Shown piece after piece: positions 7,128 to 13,866 of a DNA stretch of 14,095 nucleotides. The DNA is from an uncultured Eubacteriaceae bacterium (GTDB taxonomy: Bacteria > Bacillota > Clostridia > Oscillospirales > Acutalibacteraceae). Made by a program: the position numbers and the translations under genes. Each line of letters starts with the position of its first letter. Within the stretch, counting starts at the first letter, position 1. The DNA is taken from the NCBI GenBank assembly GCA_937905915.1, contig CALCVR010000030.1, positions 1-14,095 of the forward strand, written 5' to 3'. The notes beneath the pieces were generated by a model. It was not told where the DNA came from and did not search any database. It saw only the letters and a list, made by a program, of their open reading frames with translations.

Positions 7128-7471
7128 GTTTCAAGGTCACTACCAACCGTTCGGCGATTAGAGCTTGCATAAAGAGAGGCGAAGCCGCTGCTATTCCTGT
7201 GGTATCCATGCAAGCGCTTAAGGATTGCAACTACTACTGTAGACAATACAAGAGCACCATGATATCCAGCAGTTATTCTAAGAGCATTTTGAAAAAGGGT
7301 TTATTAGTTTGGGATACATTGTATGCAAAGCGCATGTATTTTACTGGGACGCCATCCAAAGATGTAAACGCGAATGCCTCTCTTATGTGGTGCGATAAGG
7401 CCGAAAAAACTTACGGAAAAGATTGGGAAGCCATTTTTCAGCGGGCGTTTTTAAGGGGGATGGGACATTGA
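7124..7471 (+). CDS. Minor capsid protein (Minor_capsid_2/gp10-like)
   Basis: A 115-residue protein of the head-tail joining module, resembling the Minor_capsid_2 family and placed like HK97 gp10 proteins. The C-terminal pattern LMWCDKAEKTYGKDWEAIFQ (residues ~86-105) is the most telling part; a preceding YAKRMYFTGTP fits the usual aromatic-rich patch. GGGAGGT (7108-7114) lies 9 bases before the ATG at 7124, which also makes an ATGA overlap with the previous gene. An upstream in-frame TTG at 7106 lies before that ribosome site and is less likely. Three cysteines are spaced through the protein, with no clear metal motif. Confidence 0.7.
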   Translation: MSFKVTTNRSAIRACIKRGEAAAIPVVSMQALKDCNYYCRQYKSTMISSSYSKSILKKGLLVWDTLYAKRMYFTGTPSKDVNANASLMWCDKAEKTYGKDWEAIFQRAFLRGMGH

Positions 7472-7863
7472 GCATATACGATGAAGTATTGATGTCTATT
7501 ATCTCCCTTATGGAAGAGACTGCCCCCTATGCGCCTATTTTGATCGGCCCTATGCCTGAATCCAACGGGATTTCTATTGCTTGGGCCAATGGTGCGCCTA
7601 CATCCACGTTCCTAAATAAAAACGCCTCTATGGATATGAGCCTTGTGTTAAATGGGAAACATCAAGAGCAAGCAACAATCAGCAGCACTTTAGGCCGCAT
7701 CCATGCGGCGCTTACCCGGCGCAAACAATACCCTGAATCCACAAAATGGCAGATTACTGATATTTCAACCACCAATGCTCCTTGCTATCTTGGGAGGGAG
7801 CAGAACAACCAATGGCTCTATGGCTCAAGCCTTAGGGTCAAATTTTTTCTACGAGGTGATTAG
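7468..7863 (+). CDS. Minor capsid/tail terminator protein (Minor_capsid_3-like)
   Basis: A 131-residue protein just before the tail tube gene, the place of tail terminator or tail-completion proteins. It resembles the Minor_capsid_3 family: an N-terminal helix SIYDEVLMSIISLMEET, a middle with LNKNASMDMSLVLNGKH, and a C-terminal strand region ending GSSLRVKFFLRGD. TTG at 7468 is chosen: it overlaps the previous stop (TTGA, 7468-7471) and AAGGGGG (7453-7459) lies 8 bases upstream. The ATG at 7492, nine codons in, is an alternative. The stop TAG directly abuts the next ATG. Confidence 0.7.
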   Translation: MSIYDEVLMSIISLMEETAPYAPILIGPMPESNGISIAWANGAPTSTFLNKNASMDMSLVLNGKHQEQATISSTLGRIHAALTRRKQYPESTKWQITDISTTNAPCYLGREQNNQWLYGSSLRVKFFLRGD

Positions 7864-8310
7864 ATGGGCAGATTGCTCACCATGTATGGCATTGAAGCCA
7901 GCATTAAAACAGGAGAATCGGATACCTGGGCAACCCTGGACGACGGTTTTGACAACATTGCCGAAGCTCTAAATGAGACCGTACAGCAATATTTCTTTTT
8001 GAAGGACAAAGGTTTTGCCAGAAACCACGTCACCGGCATGGCTCCAGCCTTTACGCTAACCGGCCGCCGCATCGTCGGTGACCCTGCACAGGATTACATC
8101 TTTGCAGCCAAGTATAAGCTGGACACCGACCGGCAAACCGAATTCAAACTGACCTACTTAAATGAGGCCAGCAAGACTATGACGCTCACTTGCCCCTGTA
8201 CCTTCTGCAATATCCAGGAATGGTCTGGCGCAACTACAGATGACAGCGCTATTTCCGTGGAGATCCGTTTCGACGGTGCTCCGGAAGTTTCCGAAAGCGG
8301 AGGCGCATAA
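7864..8310 (+). CDS. Major tail (tail tube) protein
   Basis: A 148-residue protein that likely stacks as hexamer rings to form the tail tube. It lies between the head-tail joining genes and the tail chaperone genes, the standard position. The sequence begins MGRLLTMYGIEASIKTGE and is mainly strand-like, with KDKGFARNHVTGMAPAFTL (~residues 49-67) and a C-terminal SAISVEIRFDGAPE that fits the beta-sandwich tube fold. A short Cys cluster, CPCTFC (~residues 117-122), is uncommon. The ribosome site is CGAGGTGAT (7851-7859). A terminator-like hairpin follows, which would favour a short abundant transcript ending with this gene. Confidence 0.82.
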   Translation: MGRLLTMYGIEASIKTGESDTWATLDDGFDNIAEALNETVQQYFFLKDKGFARNHVTGMAPAFTLTGRRIVGDPAQDYIFAAKYKLDTDRQTEFKLTYLNEASKTMTLTCPCTFCNIQEWSGATTDDSAISVEIRFDGAPEVSESGGA

Positions 8311-8324
8311 ATTATTGTTTCAAT

Positions 8325-8349
8325 GGAGGGCTTCGGCCCTCCTATCTTT
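8325..8349 (+). terminator. UUCG-capped hairpin after the tail tube gene
   Basis: GGAGGGC (8325-8331), loop TTCG, GCCCTCC (8336-8342) is a perfect 7-bp stem capped by the very stable cUUCGg tetraloop. TATC and five T (8347-8351) follow. It is an intrinsic terminator or attenuator between the abundant tail tube gene and the low-copy chaperone and tape measure genes. The T-run starts 4 bases after the stem, so termination is probably partial. The next gene's AGGAGG (8355-8360) lies just downstream. Confidence 0.75.
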
Positions 8350-8365
8350 TTACTAGGAGGCCAAT

Positions 8366-8761
8366 ATGACAAGGATCGAAAAATCCAAAGCCTTTTCCGA
8401 CACTTTGGTGTTGTCTGACGGTGATAAAGAAATCCAAATTGACGTCAAGCTGGATCTCTATGCCGCAGCGTCTAAATACAGGCGTTGTCAAGTTGCGATT
8501 ATCGATGCCAAGAAAAAAGCCGAAGAAAATCCCGGAGATACTGGAAACCTTGAAGCCTATGGCAAAGCCATCTATGCCCTATTGGAACTGCTTTTTGGAT
8601 ACGAAAACACGGAAAAAATGATCGGTTTTTATGAGGATAATTGGGCCAAACTGCTGGTGGATATTACGCCTTATATCATGGATACCATCTACCCTGCGCT
8701 GGAAGAAGAGCGAAAGAGGCAGGTTTCCAACGCTAAAAAAGCCCGGCGCGGTATGCGATGA
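8366..8761 (+). CDS. Tail assembly chaperone
   Basis: A 131-residue protein in the gpG-like chaperone position between tail tube and tape measure. Such proteins coat the tape measure during tail assembly and are absent from the finished virion. It begins MTRIEKSKAFSDTLVLSDGD, has a strand-like N-terminus, then helices with FGYENTEKMIGFYEDNWAKL (~residues 73-92), and a basic C-terminus (KKARRGMR). AGGAGG (8355-8360) lies 5 bases upstream of the ATG. The stop overlaps the next start as ATGA. A six-A run at 8735-8740 near the end is a possible frameshift place, as in the lambda G/GT pair, but is not a perfect slippery heptamer. Confidence 0.72.
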   Translation: MTRIEKSKAFSDTLVLSDGDKEIQIDVKLDLYAAASKYRRCQVAIIDAKKKAEENPGDTGNLEAYGKAIYALLELLFGYENTEKMIGFYEDNWAKLLVDITPYIMDTIYPALEEERKRQVSNAKKARRGMR

Positions 8762-9363
8762 CTCATCCTCTTTATTGTCCACTCCCCCAACGCATCATTT
8801 ATGCAGGAAAACAATATCCACTAAGGCCATCATTTGATCGTGTATTAGAGGTATTTGATGTCTTTGGCCGGCCAGATTGGGACGAGGAGCAGCGGCTGGA
8901 ATACGCCATCTGGCTCTTGGCCCCAAAGGCAAGGAAATTATCCATAGATCACAAGGCGCATTTGATGGATCAATTGTACAAGCTGATGTTGAACACCAAG
9001 AACAAGTTGTCTAGTGGCCCCAAGTCCATTGATTTCCTACAAGACGCCCCTTATATCTATGCCGGATTTCACCAGGCATATGGTATTGACCTCTACGATG
9101 AGCAAGGGAAACTCCACTGGCTCAAATTTTTGGCATTGTTCCGGGCATTGCCTGAGAATACCAGGATCATGGAAATTGTATCGATCCGGACACGGCCTAT
9201 CCCAAAGCGAACCAAGTACAACGCCGAAGAGATCCGCGCATTGATGCGAGCCAAAGAAACATACCGGCTGGAGATATCCCAGGCTGAAAGGGACGCGCAG
9301 CTCGTCCAAGGCCTTAGAAGTATAGCGTCCGTATTGGAGGGTATGTCGCGTGGAAAAAGTTAA
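8758..9363 (+). CDS. Phage Gp15-family tail protein
   Basis: A 201-residue protein of the bacteriophage Gp15 family, which lies between the tail chaperone and tape measure gene in many Bacillota phages and is thought to serve in tail assembly as the second chaperone. Marks are RPSFDRVLEVFDVFGRPDW (~residues 24-42), DFLQDAPYIYAGFHQAYGID (~93-112), LHWLKFLALFRALPENT (~119-135) and MEIVSIRTRPIP. The ATG overlaps the previous stop (ATGA, 8758-8761), and there is no clear ribosome site (GCGCGGT only), so re-initiation or frameshifting from the gene before is likely. Its last 14 bases overlap the small zinc-ribbon gene. Confidence 0.88.
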   Translation: MTHPLYCPLPQRIIYAGKQYPLRPSFDRVLEVFDVFGRPDWDEEQRLEYAIWLLAPKARKLSIDHKAHLMDQLYKLMLNTKNKLSSGPKSIDFLQDAPYIYAGFHQAYGIDLYDEQGKLHWLKFLALFRALPENTRIMEIVSIRTRPIPKRTKYNAEEIRALMRAKETYRLEISQAERDAQLVQGLRSIASVLEGMSRGKS

Positions 9364-9490
9364 GTGCCCTTATTGCGGATACCAAATGCCCATCCGGATC
9401 CTGCCCGGCGCGTATTGCAAAGGGCTTGTCGTCAAGTGCAAAGGGCGCGGATGCGGCAAAACATTTGAGATAAAATTACCGGTCAAGTAG
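9350..9490 (+). CDS. Small zinc-ribbon (Com-like) protein
   Basis: A 46-residue protein with GTG start at 9350, supported by GGAGGG (9336-9341) 8 bases upstream. It carries two cysteine pairs, CPYC (Cys6, Cys9) and CKGRGC (Cys30, Cys35), the layout of a zinc ribbon, with one more cysteine (Cys23) between. The sequence KCPYCGYQMPIRI followed by VVKCKGRGCGKTFEIKL resembles the Com-like small regulators (phage Mu Com activates translation of mom) and other short rubredoxin-like ribbons. It sits between the Gp15 and tape measure genes, overlapping the former by 14 bases. A role in nucleic-acid binding or tail assembly is possible; neither is shown. It is easily missed because of its size. Confidence 0.8.
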   Translation: MEKVKCPYCGYQMPIRILPGAYCKGLVVKCKGRGCGKTFEIKLPVK

Positions 9491-9514
9491 TGCCATTATG
9501 TGCCGATGACCACC

Positions 9515-9523
9515 AAGGTGGTG
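9515..9523 (+). promoter_or_regulatory. Ribosome site deciding the tape measure start
   Basis: AAGGTGGTG lies 6 bases before the TTG at 9530 and gives the tape measure product the N-terminus MAEGKVEYEIRADDS. The alternative GTG at 9500 and ATG at 9506 have no purine-rich site upstream. The same layout (GAGGTGGTGAGGC then TTG) starts the small terminase at 51. Confidence 0.6.
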
Positions 9524-9529
9524 AAGGCA

Positions 9530-11794
9530 TTGGCAGAAGGAAAAGTTGAATACGAGATCCGGGCGGATGACAGTAAGCTGGACAGCGATTTGAATAAGGC
9601 TGAAAAGAAAATAAAATCATCGGCCAAAAGTTCAGAGGAAGCTATCAAAAGCGGGACAAAAGAAACCGAAAAAAACACGGAGTCCGCCGGAGAAAAAGTA
9701 GGTGGGTTGAACCCTATTTTCGACAAGGTCGGGGTATCGGGAAAAGCTGCTTTCCTTGGTATTGCTGGCGCGGCTATCGGACTAGGGAAAAAGGCTGTAT
9801 CTAGCGCAAATGAGCTAGATACAGCCATGAATCAGTTTGCGGCCTCTACCGGAACCGGCCAAGATAGCTTAGGGGAATACGAAGACACCCTGAAATCCAT
9901 TTATGCCAATAATTATGGGGATTCGTTTGAAGACATCGCCGATTCTATGGCCACTGTTAAACAACAGATGGGAGACTTGGATCAATCGTCTTTGCGGAAT
10001 ATCACAGAATCTGCTTTTGCTCTTCGCGATACGTTTGGATACGATGTAGGTGAATCTGTACGCGCGGCAAGCACCTTAATGGATCAGTTTGGTATAGACG
10101 GCGACAAAGCAATGGGATTGATCGCTACAGGCGCACAAAACGGCCTTGATTTTTCCGGAGAATTACTAGACAGCATCAATGAATATTCCGTCCAGTTCGG
10201 AAAAGTTGGTCTTGATGCCGACGATATGTTCAAAATCATGGAAAAAGGCGCAGAAAGTGGCGCTTTTAATTTGGACAAGGTCGGCGACGCCATCAAAGAA
10301 CTGTCCATCCGGGCTATAGATGGATCTGATACGACAAAGGCAGGATTTGAGGCTCTAGGATTAGACGCTGACGAAATGGCGGCCAAATTTGCAGCTGGCG
10401 GAGATTCTGCAAAAGAGGCTTTCGATCAAACCATATCGGCTCTTGCAAGTATGGAGGATCCTCTAGCACAGAATACCGCTGGCGTCAATCTATTCGGCAC
10501 ACAGTGGGAGGATTTGGGTCCCGAAGTTGTATCCCAGTTGGCGTCCATCGAAGATGGTGCTTACGCTACAGGCGAAGCCATGGATGAGATGAAGGATGTC
10601 AAATACGACGATATCGGTTCCGTATTTGAGGGAATTAAGCGCAGCCTGGATCTTTTGCTCGTTCCTCTTGGAGAAGCTCTAATCCCTCTGTTGGGCACTT
10701 TATTGGAGGCCCTGCAACCCCTTATCGGCGTGATCGGGGAATCCCTCACCCCTATATTTGAACAGATTGGAGAAGTCCTTCTCGTTCTAAGCGAACCTCT
10801 AGGGGCTCTCATAGAATTCTTAGGGCAAATCCTGGGCATTGCATTGCAATTGGTGAGCCAGATCTTAACACCCATTCTTGACCTGGTCATGCAGCTGTTG
10901 GAGCCGTTAACTCAACTAATTAGTGGTATCCTTGACCCATTGATGGCGTTAATCCAATCACTGATGGGTCCCTTAACTACATTGATTCAAGCCGCATTGC
11001 AACCTGTTCTCTCTCTGATTTCTGCGCTTATTGAACCTCTGACCAGTCTCATGCTGTCCATACTTCCTCCAATCCAGAGCCTATTTTCCGCCCTTACTCC
11101 TGTACTACAGACGTTATTTTCCGCCCTTACTCCTGTGTTTGAAATCTTCGGGTCGATAGCCTCTATTGTTGGCGACGTCCTCAGCCCAGTCATAGAGGTA
11201 TTAGCAGGGGTATTCAGCGGTGTGCTGGCTGGGGCAGTCGAATCTGTAACCTCTGTTTTAGAACCTGTTACCGGAATTTTCCAAGGTATCATTGACTTTG
11301 TCAAAAATGTCTTTACCGGAAATTGGGAGGGCGCTTGGAACGCGGTCAAGGATATCTTCGGCAATGTCTGGGAAGCGATAAAAAATGTTTTCAAGGCGCC
11401 AATTAACTGGATTATCGACGGGATCAATGGTTTCCTTGGCGGGATCAACAGCATTAAGATCCCTGACTGGGTACCAATTGTAGGCGGCAAAGGGTTCAAC
11501 ATTCCCCTGATACCTCGCTTGCAAAAGGGTGAAGATTTCGTCATGGATGACTGGCAGCCAGCTTATCTGGACTATGGTGAGCGAGTATTAACCAAGGCGC
11601 AGAACGTTAAATTTACCGCTTTGGGTGGCCTGGAAGGCATGGAGGCTGCACTATCTGGTGAAATGTCCGCCAGTTACGCATCCAACCCCATTGTTGTGCA
11701 CAGCGTCACACCGGTATACCTTGATGGGAAACTCATTTCATCCAATGTCACACAGCATCAATTTGACGCCGTGAAAGTGAGGCGGTTCAAATAA
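9530..11794 (+). CDS. Tape measure protein
   Basis: A long (754-residue) tail ruler that fixes tail length and moves with the DNA into the host. An N-terminal charged coiled-coil-like stretch (~residues 7-60) precedes the conserved phage tail tape measure core (~75-360: GAAIGLGKKAVSSANELD, TAMNQFAASTGTGQDSL, RAASTLMDQFGIDGDKAM). Then comes a very hydrophobic region (~375-590) with proline every 11 residues, followed by GNWEGAWNAVKDIF, IIDGINGFLGG and a C-terminal DYGERVLTKAQN region of the usual type. No lysozyme or peptidase motif is seen. At about 1.5 angstrom per residue the tail would be near 110 nm (inference). TTG at 9530 is preferred over GTG 9500 or ATG 9506 because of its ribosome site. 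A 13-bp inverted repeat lies inside (9793-9826). Confidence 0.93.
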   Translation: MAEGKVEYEIRADDSKLDSDLNKAEKKIKSSAKSSEEAIKSGTKETEKNTESAGEKVGGLNPIFDKVGVSGKAAFLGIAGAAIGLGKKAVSSANELDTAMNQFAASTGTGQDSLGEYEDTLKSIYANNYGDSFEDIADSMATVKQQMGDLDQSSLRNITESAFALRDTFGYDVGESVRAASTLMDQFGIDGDKAMGLIATGAQNGLDFSGELLDSINEYSVQFGKVGLDADDMFKIMEKGAESGAFNLDKVGDAIKELSIRAIDGSDTTKAGFEALGLDADEMAAKFAAGGDSAKEAFDQTISALASMEDPLAQNTAGVNLFGTQWEDLGPEVVSQLASIEDGAYATGEAMDEMKDVKYDDIGSVFEGIKRSLDLLLVPLGEALIPLLGTLLEALQPLIGVIGESLTPIFEQIGEVLLVLSEPLGALIEFLGQILGIALQLVSQILTPILDLVMQLLEPLTQLISGILDPLMALIQSLMGPLTTLIQAALQPVLSLISALIEPLTSLMLSILPPIQSLFSALTPVLQTLFSALTPVFEIFGSIASIVGDVLSPVIEVLAGVFSGVLAGAVESVTSVLEPVTGIFQGIIDFVKNVFTGNWEGAWNAVKDIFGNVWEAIKNVFKAPINWIIDGINGFLGGINSIKIPDWVPIVGGKGFNIPLIPRLQKGEDFVMDDWQPAYLDYGERVLTKAQNVKFTALGGLEGMEAALSGEMSASYASNPIVVHSVTPVYLDGKLISSNVTQHQFDAVKVRRFK
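9793..9826. repeat. 13-bp perfect inverted repeat inside the tape measure gene
   Basis: GGCTGTATCTAGC (9793-9805) and GCTAGATACAGCC (9814-9826) are exact reverse complements separated by 8 bases (GCAAATGA). In mRNA this would be a strong hairpin about 265 bases after the start. There is no T-run after it, so it is not an intrinsic terminator. The encoded residues (AVSSANELDTA) are typical for the family, so the repeat is carried by synonymous codon choice. Function unknown. Confidence 0.85.
10871..11134 (+). repeat. 33-bp period, 11-residue proline repeat in the tape measure
   Basis: Proline codons fall at 10871, 10904, 10937, 10970, 11003, 11036 and 11069, exactly 33 bases apart, then at 11099 and 11132 after a one-codon phase slip. 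The unit reads P-L-x-x-L-I-x-x-L-L-x. An earlier block has the same step (10685, 10718, 10751). Included is a 22-bp exact direct repeat, TATTTTCCGCCCTTACTCCT plus GT, at 11082-11103 and 11115-11136. Confidence 0.88.
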
Positions 11795-11796
11795 TA
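11779..11796 (+). promoter_or_regulatory. Probable start region of the hub gene with ATA in place of ATG
   Basis: GAGG (11779-11782) lies 8 bases before ATA at 11791-11793, which overlaps the tape measure stop TAA (11792-11794) as ATAA. In-frame reading from here gives IIEIYINQRLREDI, a natural beginning for this tail family. The first standard start codon in frame is TTG at 11818, which has no ribosome site. No other standard start exists in frame after the stop at 11764. Confidence 0.5.
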
Positions 11797-11817
11797 GAGA
11801 TCTATATTAATCAGCGG

Positions 11818-13857
11818 TTGCGGGAAGACATTGCCATTATCACCGGCGGATCCTTAGAGGAATCCTCCGCGCATGCCACGTCTTCTACAATCTCTATCCA
11901 AGTACCGGTCAAATCTGACGATATCAAGGAATGCGACTACGTCCAGCTTTTTGACAGCGGCGAAAACGTCTTTTCTGGCGTTATTCTCAAAAAGAGCCAG
12001 CAGACTTTTGACCGGCCGCTGGATTGGCGTATGTATGACCTTGAGATGGCTGGAAATTCTGATCTGGTATCCACCATCTTTGTAGACTTAGCGTTCCCTG
12101 CCGGGGCCAGTATTCAGCAAATCCTATTCGGCAATCACAGTACACAATCCTGGTACAAAGATTCCTTTCCCGAATTTCCAGGGGTCTTTGAGGAACGCAT
12201 CGCAAAAGAGGGCATTTCTCTGGGAATCGTGGACGATTTCTCAGACTACGTCCTTAGTGATCCAGCCTACCTTTGGGGGCGCTATGTATCCGATGTCCTA
12301 AACGATATGGCCAGTATTGCCTCTGCCTGGTGGGAGATCACCCCAGATCGTGTATTCAATATGCGTTTTTCTTCTAACCGGGATATCTATCCCATTCCAT
12401 TGGACGAAAATGCAGATGTCTTTGATTTATCGGTGTCAAAAGATGCTTTGACTTATTATAGCGCCTGCCGCGTAGTCGGCGGGGCAGGGGCATCCAGAAC
12501 ACTTGACGTATCTGTGGAAAGCGACACCGATGCACACACCACCACGAGCATCTGGCGGGAGGATGAAACAACCTTAACCGCCCAAAGCCCGCTGCGGTCT
12601 GCGGTATCCATCAATCAACTGGAGGATGGGCATGCACCATCCGATCCAACCATGCTAGGCACCATTCAAGTAGGATACAAGGGGCTCCACGACGATGACC
12701 CAAATTATCAAGCGCTCATGACATCCGGCAGCACAACCATCGAGCTCAAGGACGGATATCAATTTTTACCGCTATCAGATGTCAATAAGATAACGGTTCA
12801 AGGCGCGGTGTTTGAGATCGACGTATATGCCCGTATCGTTGATCCTGGACTCACTCAGCAGATTGCAGCCCAGCGTGGCGGGTCCGGCATTATCGAATAC
12901 ACCATGGAGGATGACTCTATCCAGGATTTTGGCACGGCGGTGGAGGTAGCACAGACTTTTTTGGCCAACCATGCCCAGCCGGTGGCCGAAATTTCATTTT
13001 CTTGTTTTTACCGGATCCCTGTTGGGAAGTTGGTGACGGTCAATCTACCCTATTATGGGATTTTCGGCAACTACCAGGTCACTAAGCTGGTAGCCACAAC
13101 CGTATTAGATCGAGACGATCAATCCCTTCTGCAATACGACGTAACCCTATCCAACGAAGCCTATCGAGATCCCTACAAAGCTCTCTGGTATACGCCTGTA
13201 ACCACCACTTTCACCCTGGACAGCGGCCAAGCGGCGGAAGACGGGTTATATATTGACAACAAGATCTCTATTAAGACTTATATCACTGCTTATGCCAGCG
13301 AAACTACTACGTGGGCGCTTATCCACGCACGGGCTACATCCTGGGAGACCTTCCAGGAGATCTATCCGTCGTGGCAGATGCTGCAATCTGCCTCCAATCC
13401 TTATCCTTGGTCGGCAGTTGAACAGCGCTTCCCGTCATGGAGAAATTTCGAGGGTATTGTCCTTTCATGGGCTTGGCTTGAGCAGATACAATTGGAGTGG
13501 TATTACTTGGGCAATTATCTAACTACATATGGCAGAAAACAACTCTTAAGTTATCTGTCCGGGGAGCCTCCCGCCAAGATCACTGATCTATGGGGAGATA
13601 TTGTGGTAGCTGAGTCCTCTGGGGAAATGGAAAATTTTTCGCCGGAGGATGTATCTATGACAGCTAACGGGGGCACAGCAACCTACGTACTTCTTCCATC
13701 CGACGCGGCATACCACATTGGAAAAATCATTGTACCGGAAGGCAATATCGAAACGGGATCCCCTATCCTCTCCGCCGATGTGGATATCGATCACAGTATG
13801 GACAACCCCCGTGGGCAATACACCTTGACGGTGGCCGTGAGAACCACCATAGAATAA
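11818..13857 (+). CDS. Tail tip/baseplate hub protein with C-terminal Trp repeats
   Basis: A 679-residue protein directly after the tape measure, where the distal tail hub (gp27/Tal-like) lies; it probably closes the tail tube and carries fibres. The first ~430 residues are strand-rich: SSTISIQVPVKSDDIKECDY, VFSGVILKK, a DVLNDMASIASAWWEITPDR segment (~162-181) and IPVGKLVTVNLPYYGIFGNYQVTKL (in ~398-422) are typical of hub domains. Residues 499-561 hold seven tryptophans at nearly 10-residue steps (SWxx-hydrophobic-E/Q). The last ~100 residues form a separate beta-like domain (SMTANGGTATYVLLPSDAAYH). No peptidase active-site motif is seen. The TTG at 11818 is the first standard start; the true start may be ATA at 11791 (nine more residues). 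No separate Dit-like gene precedes it. Confidence 0.78.
   Translation: MREDIAIITGGSLEESSAHATSSTISIQVPVKSDDIKECDYVQLFDSGENVFSGVILKKSQQTFDRPLDWRMYDLEMAGNSDLVSTIFVDLAFPAGASIQQILFGNHSTQSWYKDSFPEFPGVFEERIAKEGISLGIVDDFSDYVLSDPAYLWGRYVSDVLNDMASIASAWWEITPDRVFNMRFSSNRDIYPIPLDENADVFDLSVSKDALTYYSACRVVGGAGASRTLDVSVESDTDAHTTTSIWREDETTLTAQSPLRSAVSINQLEDGHAPSDPTMLGTIQVGYKGLHDDDPNYQALMTSGSTTIELKDGYQFLPLSDVNKITVQGAVFEIDVYARIVDPGLTQQIAAQRGGSGIIEYTMEDDSIQDFGTAVEVAQTFLANHAQPVAEISFSCFYRIPVGKLVTVNLPYYGIFGNYQVTKLVATTVLDRDDQSLLQYDVTLSNEAYRDPYKALWYTPVTTTFTLDSGQAAEDGLYIDNKISIKTYITAYASETTTWALIHARATSWETFQEIYPSWQMLQSASNPYPWSAVEQRFPSWRNFEGIVLSWAWLEQIQLEWYYLGNYLTTYGRKQLLSYLSGEPPAKITDLWGDIVVAESSGEMENFSPEDVSMTANGGTATYVLLPSDAAYHIGKIIVPEGNIETGSPILSADVDIDHSMDNPRGQYTLTVAVRTTIE
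13312..13500 (+). repeat. Tryptophan decad repeat in the hub protein
   Basis: Trp codons at 13312, 13342, 13372, 13408, 13438, 13468 and 13498 are spaced 30 bases, with one 36-base step (an extra Trp lies at 13474). Most units read S-W-x-x-hydrophobic-[EQ] (SWETFQ, SWQMLQ, PWSAVE, SWRNFE, SWAWLE). The repeat is in protein sequence; DNA copies are diverged. Confidence 0.85.
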
Positions 13858-13866
13858 GGAGGAACT

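Noticed and set aside
10987..11544. A 185-codon minus-strand open frame under the tape measure gene
   Set aside because: It results from the periodic composition of the tape measure repeat region; no ribosome site or known pattern.
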